A DNA stretch of 6,371 nt, from assembly GCA_028688235.1 (NCBI GenBank), contig JAQTYP010000210.1, positions 1-6,371 of the forward strand, read 5' to 3'. The stretch comes from Methylomonas sp. (GTDB lineage Bacteria; Pseudomonadota; Gammaproteobacteria; Methylococcales; Methylomonadaceae). The notes under the pieces are model-generated. The model saw only the letters and a list, made by a program, of their open reading frames with translations, was not told the origin of the DNA and searched no databases. Made by a program: the position numbers and the translations under genes. Shown here piece by piece: positions 1 through 5,003 of the stretch (its first letter is position 1; the number at the start of each line of letters is the position of its first letter).

Positions 1-189
1 GCCGCTTCCTGCTGGCGCAGTGCCGCTCAGTGGGCGCTGTCTTCGTCTTGCAGCAATTCTCAATTTGGCCGAACGAGAGCAAACTGGAGGCGTAGAGACT
101 TCTGACAGAGGCTGTCATGGCTGGAGGGGTCAAGGGCAAGACGCTGGATTTCGCGCAAGTGATGCATCGGGTGCGCGAGGTGCTGGAGC
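1..189. other. Upstream region with no supported gene
   Basis: No gene can be supported here. One + frame is open from the left edge to a TAG at about 93. The same frame is open again from about 96, with an ATG at 117 and G/C-rich third codon positions up to about 200, reading MAGGVKGKTLDFAQVMHRV and onward. I do not recognise that peptide. It overlaps the kinase start in a different frame, so it may be a remnant of a gene cut by the event that shortened the kinase. No promoter or RNA gene is visible. Confidence 0.4.
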
Positions 190-1527
190 ATGACGGCAAT
201 CCAGGTTTGGCGGCGGGGCGAGCACCGTCGCGCGCTGCTCGTGGGCGGCAGCCTCGCACTCTTTATCTTCCTTGCAACGCTGGCGTCGGCGCTGACGGTT
301 TTAGGCTTGGCCCGAACGCCGTTCATGGCCTCGCCCTTCTTCATGGTCATCGTCCTGGTCATGTCCTACGAGTTGAGCCGGGACCTGCTGGACGCGGCGC
401 GTCTGGCGGCGCGTCTGCGGGAGAGCGAGCAGCGCATGACGCTGGCGACCGTCGCGGCCAACCTCGGTGTATGGACCTGCGAACTGCCTTGGGGCCGCAT
501 ATCGGCAACGGACATCTGGCGGAAGCTGTTCGGATTCGAGACCGCCGACCAGACTAGCCTCGAACAGATGCTAAAGCGGATGCATCCCGGTGACCGCAAA
601 GGGTTTCGCGCGGCCTTGGCGGCCGCCATCGCCGGCAACGGCGATTTCGAGGCCGAGTACCGCATCGTCGCGCCGGATGTCCCATTGCGTTGGGCCGCTT
701 CTCGCGGGCGCGTCGAGTTCGGCGAGAACGGCGATGCGGTGCTGCTGCGCGACGTGGTGATGGATGTCACGCGCCGCAAGCAGGCCGAGGCCGAGGCGCG
801 GCAACACCGCCAGGAGCTCGCTCACTTGATGCGCGTTTCCACGCTGGGCGGCTTGTCGGCGGCCATCGCGCACGAGCTGAACCAGCCGCTGGCGGCGATT
901 CTGTGCAATGCCCAGGCGGCGCGGCGTTTTCTGGAGCGGGGCGACGTGAATCGCGACGAGATACGCGCCATCCTCGATGACATCGTCACCGACGACCAAC
1001 GCGCCGGCGAATTGATACAACGCCTGAGGCGGCTGCTGAAAAAGGGGGAGTTCCAGCCGGAGGCGCTGAACATGAACGAGACGATACGCGACGTGCTCAA
1101 ACTGATGAAAGCGGATCTTTCTTCCCGCGAAGTGACCGTAATCGCCAACCTAAACGACGACTTGCCCTTTGTCCACGCCGACCGCGTGCAAATCCAGCAG
1201 GTACTCATCAATCTGATACTCAACGCCTGCGATGCGATGCAGCAGGTGCCGGTCAACGCGCGCAAACTCAGCGTGTCTAGCCATATCCACGGCGACGGCT
1301 ACGTTCGCATCGCCGTCGCCGATGCCGGCTGCGGGCTGCCGCAGGGCAGCGAGGACAGGATCTTCGAGCCCTATTTCACAACCCGAGAGGAAGGTCTGGG
1401 CTTGGGACTGGCCTTGAGCCGCTGTATCGTCGAAGCGCACGGCGGCAGCTTGCAAGCCAAAAACCGGCCCGGCGGCGGTGCCGAACTATCCTTCATCCTT
1501 TCCGCATTTACGCAGAGCCCAACATGA
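190..1527 (+). CDS. PAS-domain sensor histidine kinase (two-component system), probably N-terminally shortened
   Basis: This is a 445-residue membrane sensor kinase that would autophosphorylate on His and pass the phosphate to the regulator encoded next. Two hydrophobic helices lie at about residues 16-40 and 44-62, followed by the YELSRDLLDAARLAARL linker. A PAS/PAC domain spans about 82-197, ending in VVMDVTRRKQAEAEA. The HisKA H-box AHELNQPLAAI carries the phospho-acceptor His228. The ATPase domain shows the N-box LILNACDAM (Asn345), the G1 box DAGCGLP (Asp378), the F-box IFEPYFTTRE and the G2 box EGLGLGLALS. The HELNQPL form is typical of FixL-like kinases. ATG 190 has a GAGG at 177-180 with a 9-base gap; the frame is open only back to 163. 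From memory of the family, full-length relatives have several more membrane helices before the WRRG...RRAL segment, so this copy appears beheaded. All catalytic motifs are intact. Confidence 0.93.
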   Translation: MTAIQVWRRGEHRRALLVGGSLALFIFLATLASALTVLGLARTPFMASPFFMVIVLVMSYELSRDLLDAARLAARLRESEQRMTLATVAANLGVWTCELPWGRISATDIWRKLFGFETADQTSLEQMLKRMHPGDRKGFRAALAAAIAGNGDFEAEYRIVAPDVPLRWAASRGRVEFGENGDAVLLRDVVMDVTRRKQAEAEARQHRQELAHLMRVSTLGGLSAAIAHELNQPLAAILCNAQAARRFLERGDVNRDEIRAILDDIVTDDQRAGELIQRLRRLLKKGEFQPEALNMNETIRDVLKLMKADLSSREVTVIANLNDDLPFVHADRVQIQQVLINLILNACDAMQQVPVNARKLSVSSHIHGDGYVRIAVADAGCGLPQGSEDRIFEPYFTTREEGLGLGLALSRCIVEAHGGSLQAKNRPGGGAELSFILSAFTQSPT

Positions 1528-2147
1528 GCAACTCGTCCGACGCCGCTACGGTCTATGTCGTTGACGACGATCCGTCGGTTCTACAAGCTGTCGGCCGCCT
1601 GATACGCTCGGCGGGTTGGGACGTGGCAAGCTTCGGATCGGCGCGCGAATTTTTCGACAGGCCGCCTTGCCACGCGCCCGGATGCGTAGTGCTGGATGTG
1701 ACCATGCCCGAGATGAATGGCCTGGAAGTTCAACAGGCATTGATAGCGGCCGGCGATTCGCTACCGGTTATCTTCCTGACCGGGAACGGCGACATTCCGA
1801 TGAGCGTCCGGGCGATGAAGTCGGGCGCCGTGGATTTCCTGAGCAAGCCTTGCAACGACGAAACCTTGATCGCGGCCATTCAAGAGGCATTGGCGCTAAG
1901 CCGGCAGGCACACGAGGCTAGGGTCGCGACACAATCCGTCCGGGAATTGCTCGCCACGCTGACGCCACGAGAATTCGAGGTGATGCAGGGCGTGGTGGCT
2001 GGCCGATTGAACAAGCAAATCGGCGCCGAACTGCTGATCACCGAAAAGACGGTCAAGGTTCATCGCGCGCGCATGCTGGAAAAATTGCGCGTATCTTCCG
2101 TACCGGACCTGGTTCGCCTCGTTGAACGCGTCGGCATCGCTTCGTAA
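1524..2147 (+). CDS. FixJ/LuxR-family two-component response regulator
   Basis: This 207-residue DNA-binding regulator is the cognate partner of the preceding kinase; its ATG overlaps the kinase stop (ATGA at 1524-1527), which suggests translational coupling. The receiver domain spans about residues 8-125: acidic pocket DDD at 14-16, phospho-acceptor Asp58 in VVLDVTMP, switch Thr86 in FLTGN, and Lys108 in LSKP. A linker at about 126-140 leads to a LuxR/GerE helix-turn-helix at about 144-205, beginning LTPREFEVM, with recognition region NKQIGAELLITEKTVKVHRARM. Length and order match the FixJ/TodT/StyR class, in which phosphorylation of the receiver frees the DNA-binding domain. There is no AAA+ domain, so it cannot be the sigma-54 activator needed by the promoter at 4969. 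Its target genes cannot be read from the window; the exported protease just downstream is only a candidate by proximity. Confidence 0.95.
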   Translation: MSNSSDAATVYVVDDDPSVLQAVGRLIRSAGWDVASFGSAREFFDRPPCHAPGCVVLDVTMPEMNGLEVQQALIAAGDSLPVIFLTGNGDIPMSVRAMKSGAVDFLSKPCNDETLIAAIQEALALSRQAHEARVATQSVRELLATLTPREFEVMQGVVAGRLNKQIGAELLITEKTVKVHRARMLEKLRVSSVPDLVRLVERVGIAS

Positions 2148-2324
2148 GTGACCCGGAAAATGGACTCGATGCCTTGCCGGAATTCATTCAGCCGTTAGCC
2201 CAAGGTCTAATAGTCGGTGGCTTCTTCGTTTGATACCCTACCATCGCATTACCCATTTTAACGACTATGGCATCGGATTCGGATGCTTTGGGTTACAAAG
2301 TCTAAAGATATAATTAGGAAAATT
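2148..2324. promoter_or_regulatory. Intergenic leader region before the exported protease
   Basis: These 177 bases separate the regulator from the protease gene. They are more A/T-rich near the right end and presumably hold the protease promoter. I see no convincing -35/-10 pair and no strong terminator after the regulator. A repeated TACC-type motif occurs around 2237-2260, and a short dyad GCATC...GATGC lies at 2271-2287. Either could be an operator, but nothing shows it. Confidence 0.3.
2316..2319 (+). promoter_or_regulatory. Ribosome binding site choosing the protease start at 2325
   Basis: An AGGA lies 5 bases before ATG 2325. The same frame is open further up, with an ATG at 2283, but that start has no comparable site and would put charged residues and a long extension ahead of the signal peptide. 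The 2325 start gives a normal signal peptide. Confidence 0.75.
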
Positions 2325-3344
2325 ATGAATATTCAGTCTTCAAGATTCAATGGAAACGTTCTATCCGCGTCAAAACCACTCATCGCAGCGGGTTGTTTGG
2401 TGTTTGGCTTAATGGCTCAACCTGCGCAAGCGGCTTTGACCTTCAGCTTCAATTATCTCAATCCGGGCGAAGGCTTCGACGATCCGACTTTTGGCGCGGA
2501 CAGAAAAGCGGCGTTGAACGAGGCCGCCAACGCCTTGGGTGCCTATTTCAGCGGCTATACCGCCCATCTGGTTTACGACGTCACTTCGTATAGCAGTGAT
2601 GAATACGTCCTGGCATCCGCAGGTAGCGGGAGCTATCCAGAACCAGGCACGTTCCAGAAAAATATAGTTCAGACAAAAATCATCGACGGCGACGACATCA
2701 ACGGTAGCGACGCCGATGGTTACATCAATTGGAATTTCATCTGGGATTGGGGCCTGGGCGACACGGTCGGAACGGATCAATACGATTTTAAATCCACGGC
2801 CATCCACGAGTTGTTGCACTCGTTCGGCTTCATTTCCTATATTGGCGAGGGCGGAACGGGACTTGAAGGCCAAGCTCCCGGCACTCCCGATACCTGGTCT
2901 ATTTACGATAGCTTCCTGACCGACTTTTCCGGCAATTGGTTGATCGACAACAACGGCGTGTTCGACCCCAGCTTGGTTCCGGCGTTGACCGCCGGCACGG
3001 AGAATGCCGCCGGCGTATTCTTTAGCGGCGAAAACGCTCTAGCGGCAACCGGAACCGGGGTCGGCATTCCGATTTATACCCCGAATCCTTTGGAACCGGG
3101 CAGCAACGTCTCCCATCTCGACGATAACAGCGATATTTCCAATATGTCCATCATGAACGCGAAGGCGCATGGACACGGCCTGGATGTCCGAACCCTGGGC
3201 GCCCTGGATTTAGCGGTATTGAAAGACATTGGTTATAGCAAGGTCGCCGCGCCGGCCGCCGTTCCCGTACCCTCCGCGGTCTGGTTGATGCTCAGTGGTC
3301 TAATGGGTTTGTTGGGCGTCAATCGCCAACGTAAGTCAGCCTAA
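2325..3344 (+). CDS. Exported zinc-metalloprotease-like protein with VPLPA/PEP-CTERM-type sorting tail
   Basis: This is a 339-residue secreted protein. A signal peptide (hydrophobic core about 18-30) ends with AQPAQA, with likely cleavage after residue 36. The zinc site is STAIHELLHSFGFIS, giving His161, Glu162 and His165. The canonical metzincin third ligand position (HExxHxxGxxH) is a Ser here. A distal SHLDD (His264) followed by NMSIMNA (Met277) resembles the arrangement in M8/leishmanolysin-like proteases, where a remote His and a Met-turn complete the site. The C-terminus has VPVPSAVWL at 313-321, a hydrophobic helix to about 331 and a basic RQRK tail. That is the exosortase-type sorting signature, so the protein is probably processed at the membrane and released or attached to surface polymer. 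The substrate is unknown. A hairpin follows within 12 bases of the stop. The protease fold is a motif-based call; an inactive homologue is possible. Confidence 0.85.
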   Translation: MNIQSSRFNGNVLSASKPLIAAGCLVFGLMAQPAQAALTFSFNYLNPGEGFDDPTFGADRKAALNEAANALGAYFSGYTAHLVYDVTSYSSDEYVLASAGSGSYPEPGTFQKNIVQTKIIDGDDINGSDADGYINWNFIWDWGLGDTVGTDQYDFKSTAIHELLHSFGFISYIGEGGTGLEGQAPGTPDTWSIYDSFLTDFSGNWLIDNNGVFDPSLVPALTAGTENAAGVFFSGENALAATGTGVGIPIYTPNPLEPGSNVSHLDDNSDISNMSIMNAKAHGHGLDVRTLGALDLAVLKDIGYSKVAAPAAVPVPSAVWLMLSGLMGLLGVNRQRKSA

Positions 3345-3355
3345 TCGATGTTTTA

Positions 3356-3383
3356 AGATGAGGCTCCTTCGGGAGCCTCATTT
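3356..3383 (+). terminator. Hairpin with UUCG tetraloop after the protease gene
   Basis: A perfect 9-bp stem, TGAGGCTCC (3359-3367) with GGAGCCTCA (3372-3380), closes on the loop TTCG. It can be extended by about three weaker pairs on each side. The cUUCGg loop is exceptionally stable. The T-tract after it is short (TTT then C), so termination may be incomplete. It sits only 18 bases before the next start codon, so it could instead be an attenuator or an RNA-stabilising element between two genes on one transcript. Confidence 0.8.
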
Positions 3384-3401
3384 CAACCATTCTTGTCGTC
3401 G

Positions 3402-3914
3402 ATGAAAATGCATAACCCATCCGTTTACGGCTTGTTGCTAATGGGAGTGACAGCCATGTCCAATCCCGCGCAAGCGGCCGACGCTAAGCCGATGCCGCCG
3501 GCGCAATATCCGCTGGCCGAGGTCTCGATTTCAATCCTGCATCAGACAGGTCACGGTATTCCAGGAGGTTACGAAATCGCCATTCATGGCAACGGCAACG
3601 GCTATAAGCAAAACACCGACGCCAATCCGGTGAAGATCGAAACCTATATTTCAAACGAAATCTTGCTCGAACTGCTCAACGACTTTTACCGCATCCATTT
3701 CTTCGAGTTAGGCGATACCTACCTGGTCAAAAAACAAGTGCTGCTACGCGATAACGCGCTGGTCGCCACCACGGCGCTGAAAATGGCCGATGTCAGTAGC
3801 AAGAAGCTGTGCATTCAACTCGCCGATTACAAGAAATGCGTGACCATCGTCGGCGACCAGCCCGTCGAAGCCTCGCAACTGGCCGCCAAAATCGAAAAGC
3901 TGTTCAGTCATTGA
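3402..3914 (+). CDS. Small exported DUF6438-like protein of unknown function
   Basis: This is a 170-residue protein. A signal peptide, MKMHNPSVYGLLLMGVTAMS, ends at NPAQA with likely cleavage after residue 25, placing it in the periplasm or outside. The mature part resembles DUF6438: strands around VSISILHQ and GGYEIAIHGNGNG, a helix-turn ISNEILLELLNDFYRIHFFELGDTYL at about 83-108, and a C-terminal helix SQLAAKIEKLF. The CFGxCP-like motif that I recall from many DUF6438 proteins is absent here (HQTGHGIPGGYEI instead). Two other cysteines, C137 and C146, could pair in the periplasm. I chose ATG 3402; TTG 3393 and ATG 3408 are also possible, and none has a clear ribosome binding site. There is no room for a promoter between it and the protease apart from sequence inside the protease gene, so co-transcription is likely. 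The gene is secure; the family assignment is moderate. Confidence 0.75.
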   Translation: MKMHNPSVYGLLLMGVTAMSNPAQAADAKPMPPAQYPLAEVSISILHQTGHGIPGGYEIAIHGNGNGYKQNTDANPVKIETYISNEILLELLNDFYRIHFFELGDTYLVKKQVLLRDNALVATTALKMADVSSKKLCIQLADYKKCVTIVGDQPVEASQLAAKIEKLFSH

Positions 3915-3959
3915 CGACGATTTTTAATCTAAAACCATAACCTTAAAGAGAAAACCAAC

Positions 3960-3983
3960 ATGCATTTTCCCGTTAAAACCTTA
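3960..3983 (+). pseudogene. Possible start of a gene interrupted by the IS5-type element
   Basis: An ATG at 3960 follows AAAGAG (3945-3950) at a 9-base gap and reads MHFPVKTL, then meets the insertion at the TA (3982-3983). MHFPVKT has the look of the start of a signal peptide. If both elements are removed, the frame continues as LSFAFRLGWISTATII, a plausible but unproven hydrophobic leader, and then no longer looks like a gene. It could be chance, but the start site is well formed for random intergenic DNA. Confidence 0.35.
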
Positions 3984-3999
3984 GAGGATATCGGGCACA
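3984..3999. repeat. Left terminal inverted repeat of the IS5-family element
   Basis: GAGGATATCGGGCACA, pairing with 4432-4447 with two mismatches. It is preceded by the TA target. Confidence 0.85.
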
Positions 4000-4370
4000 T
4001 AACATGCTGAGAGGTGGCCTCTAATCGCCGAGTGAGTGCAAGAGCGCAAGCCAGGTGGAGCAAGGCCAAATAGTTGGTTCTCTTGCAGGTGTAGCGGGTT
4101 CTGATAGCCCGAAATGCTTTCAACCATGCAAAGGTGCGTTCGACCACCCTGCGTCGGGCAGGATGACTGTCGTGGGGTCCATGCTGTTTTTTCCTCGCCA
4201 ATTCGGCGGATATGCGGCGCGTAGCCGTGGCTTACCACGTTGATCTCGACGCGTTTCAATAGCGTTCTGAACTCCACCGGTTTCGAACCACCCGGTGTCT
4301 GGCGTTTGAACTGCTCCAGCAAAGGCGCAACAAGATCCCAAAACTCTTCCGAAATTTCCTGATAGCTCAT
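3984..4370 (-). pseudogene. IS5-family transposase remnant, internally deleted and frameshifted
   Basis: Reading leftwards from ATG 4370, the protein starts MSYQEISEEFWDLVAPLLEQ and reaches VEFRTLLKRV, the normal N-terminal domain of IS5-type transposases. It then jumps, at about 4235-4262, straight to SHGYAPHIRRIGEEK near the C-terminus. The lost middle would hold both catalytic aspartates. A second defect follows at the six-T run 4187-4192 (six A on the coding strand): the C-terminal HPARRRVVERTFAWL and TNYLALLHLACALALTRRL are in another frame. The catalytic Glu codon of VVERT (4139-4141) survives. The shifted frame has no stop inside the element and runs out to 3929. It is dead as an enzyme. 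Confidence 0.88.
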
Positions 4371-4431
4371 AACTCAAAAAAGCATTGATAAATCGGGCGA
4401 TTATTCAATACCCATAGCATCAGGTACAAGT

Positions 4432-4447
4432 TGTGCCGGATATTCTC
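4432..4447. repeat. Right terminal inverted repeat of the IS5-family element
   Basis: The reverse complement is GAGAATATCCGGCACA, matching the left end at 14 of 16 positions. It is followed by the TA target at 4448-4449. Its last three bases, CTC, are also the first three of the 8-bp duplication flanking the next element. Confidence 0.85.
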
Positions 4448-4452
4448 TAAGC
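4445..4452. repeat. Left copy of 8-bp direct repeat CTCTAAGC
   Basis: CTCTAAGC here and at 4822-4829 brackets the hairpin-array element, as a target-site duplication would. This copy straddles the right end of the IS5-family element: CTC is its terminus, TA its target and AGC the flank. That implies the second element arrived later. Confidence 0.6.
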
Positions 4453-4456
4453 CTGA

Positions 4457-4476
4457 GTGCGATTCAAACTGAGGCG
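4457..4476. repeat. Left terminal inverted repeat of the hairpin-array element
   Basis: GTGCGATTCAAACTGAGGCG. It matches the reverse complement of 4801-4820 with one mismatch (G/A at the 17th base). Confidence 0.88.
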
Positions 4477-4523
4477 AAAATTACTTGGGGAGCCAGGTGT
4501 TTCGAAAAATACGAAGCGAAAAA

Positions 4524-4739
4524 CTGCCGAAGGCAGGGGGGGGCTCCCTCCTTATACCCCCGAGCATCGCCGCTTTTGTCGAGAACAGCCCGACAGGGGC
4601 GCGGCAGGGATGCCGCGCGTTTTCCGAGGGGCTGGAAAGCCCCTTCGGAAAACCCTCGATAAAAGCGACAAATTTGCCTGGAGCAAATTTGAAGAGCCGA
4701 TAGGCTGGCCCGCAGGGCGAAAACCCTGGATGGTTTTCG
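4524..4739 (+). other. String of hairpins with GGA-containing loops (possible structured RNA)
   Basis: Hairpins seen in order: (a) CTGCC-GAA-GGCAG, 4524-4536. (b) An enclosing stem, 4571-4583 with 4655-4667, 12 of 13 paired. Inside it, (c) GCGCGGCA-GGGA-TGCCGCGC, 4599-4618, and (d) 4619-4653, 15 pairs with one bulge and loop GGAA. Then (e) CAAATTTGC-CTGGA-GCAAATTTG, 4669-4691; (f) GCCC-GCA-GGGC, 4708-4718; and (g) CGAAAACC-CTGGAT-GGTTTTCG, 4718-4739, which shares one base with (f). Loops c, d, e and g all contain GGA on the + strand, and c reads CAGGGATG. Transcription is not shown; the RNA role is a hypothesis. Confidence 0.55.
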
Positions 4740-4800
4740 TAAAAGCGCAGGAATCAGGCGTTATTGGGGCGGCCTTTTCTTTGGTTTCATTTTTTTATTG

Positions 4801-4820
4801 CGCTTCAGTTTGAATCGCAC
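4801..4820. repeat. Right terminal inverted repeat of the hairpin-array element
   Basis: CGCTTCAGTTTGAATCGCAC, the reverse complement of 4457-4476 apart from one base. Confidence 0.88.
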
Positions 4821-4821
4821 C

Positions 4822-4829
4822 CTCTAAGC
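4822..4829. repeat. Right copy of 8-bp direct repeat CTCTAAGC
   Basis: Identical to 4445-4452. The bases just before the two copies differ (T and C), so the match is exactly eight on that side. Confidence 0.6.
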
Positions 4830-4878
4830 TTTGCCTTTCGGCTGGGCTGGATTTCGACGGCTACAATTATCCCCAATC

Positions 4879-4915
4879 TGGTGCGGCTGCACTACGATAA
4901 GAACTTGTTTGGTGC
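4879..4915. promoter_or_regulatory. Possible enhancer-binding-protein sites upstream of the sigma-54 promoter
   Basis: TGGTGC (4879-4884) and GCACTA (4889-4894) form a near-perfect dyad around four bases, and a second TGGTGC lies at 4910-4915. These half-sites resemble those of NtrC (GCACCA and TGGTGC), but the order in the first dyad is reversed and the spacing of the second pair (GCACTA to TGGTGC, 15 bases) is 11 longer than usual. They lie roughly 80-115 bases before the predicted transcription start, a normal enhancer distance. No activator gene is in the window. Confidence 0.35.
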
Positions 4916-4968
4916 GAACTTTGGCTTCGTGCGCTTCGTTCCATTCCCGAAGCTGCAAAGTATCTCGA

Positions 4969-4984
4969 TGGCATGGCTCTTGCT
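4969..4984 (+). promoter_or_regulatory. Sigma-54 (RpoN) promoter for the ATP-grasp gene
   Basis: TGGCATGGCTCTTGCT fits the consensus TGGCAYR-N4-TTGCW at every defined position, with GG and GC separated by exactly 10 bases. Counting 12 from the GC puts the transcript start near 4995, just ahead of the ribosome binding site, giving a leader of about 16 bases. It lies between the mobile elements and the gene, in the correct orientation. Such a promoter needs an AAA+ activator and is silent without one. Confidence 0.8.
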
Positions 4985-4996
4985 GGATAGCATTGC

Positions 4997-5003
4997 AGGA
5001 AGG
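4997..5003 (+). promoter_or_regulatory. Strong ribosome binding site of the ATP-grasp gene
   Basis: AGGAAGG lies 7 bases before ATG 5011, the best such site in the window. It fixes the start and agrees with the known N-terminus of the family. Confidence 0.88.

Larger units (their letters stand above)
3984..4447 (-). mobile_element. 464-bp internally deleted IS5-family (IS427-group-like) element
   Basis: The ends are imperfect terminal inverted repeats: left GAGGATATCGGGCACA (3984-3999), and right, read inward, GAGAATATCCGGCACA (4432-4447), matching at 14 of 16 positions. A TA lies immediately outside each end (3982-3983 and 4448-4449), fitting the TA target of the IS427 group. The minus strand carries the N- and C-terminal parts of an IS5-type transposase with the middle missing. 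As I recall, complete relatives are about 800-900 bp, so roughly half is gone. The copy cannot make an active transposase; it could move only if a full-length relative supplied one in trans, as a MITE does. Confidence 0.85.
4457..4813 (+). other. Open frame of 118 codons spanning the hairpin-array element; probably not a gene
   Basis: A frame opens with GTG at the first base of the left inverted repeat and closes with a TGA inside the right one. Its product would be basic at the N-terminus, with phrases such as FAWSKFEEPIGWPAG and PWMVFVKAQESGVIGAAFSLVSFF. Similar short hypothetical proteins are, to my recollection, common in databases, probably because the repeat itself is common. There is no ribosome binding site, and much of the sequence is constrained by base-paired stems. 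I regard it as a by-product of the repeat, though conservation of this frame between copies would change that. Confidence 0.25.
4453..4821. mobile_element. Non-autonomous hairpin-array element (MITE-like), about 369 bp
   Basis: Near-terminal inverted repeats at 4457-4476 and 4801-4820 match at 19 of 20 positions, and CTCTAAGC is found on both outer sides. Taking that as the target duplication, the element spans 4453-4821, though its left end then has a few bases beyond the repeat. The interior holds a large stem, at least six hairpins, an eight-G run (4536-4543) and a seven-T run (4790-4796), and no transposase. The text resembles repeat families of proteobacteria whose frames are often annotated as short hypothetical proteins. 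I cannot name its parent transposon. An alternative is a REP-like palindromic unit spread by a trans-acting enzyme. Confidence 0.72.

Noticed and set aside
117..557. A 146-codon + strand frame starting MAGGVKGKTLDFAQV
   Set aside because: From about 200 onward it overlaps the kinase in the wrong frame and reads as Arg/Ala/Gly-rich shadow sequence. Only its first 30 codons look possibly coding.
1524..2147. The response regulator as activator of the sigma-54 promoter at 4969
   Set aside because: It has a receiver and a LuxR-type DNA-binding domain but no AAA+ sigma-54 interaction domain.
2309..2314. TATAAT as a -10 box for the protease gene
   Set aside because: It would start the transcript at about 2321, after the ribosome binding site, leaving no usable leader, and no good -35 is at the right distance. 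It is probably just A/T-rich leader sequence.
4187..4192. Six-A run (coding strand) as a programmed frameshift site in the IS5-type transposase
   Set aside because: It sits near the C-terminus, past where orfA/orfB frameshifting normally occurs in these elements, and the transposase already lacks its catalytic middle. A simple indel in a homopolymer explains it better.
4524..4739. CRISPR array or tRNA cluster in the hairpin-rich region
   Set aside because: There are no regularly spaced direct repeats with unique spacers and no tRNA arm or anticodon pattern; the stems differ from one another in sequence.
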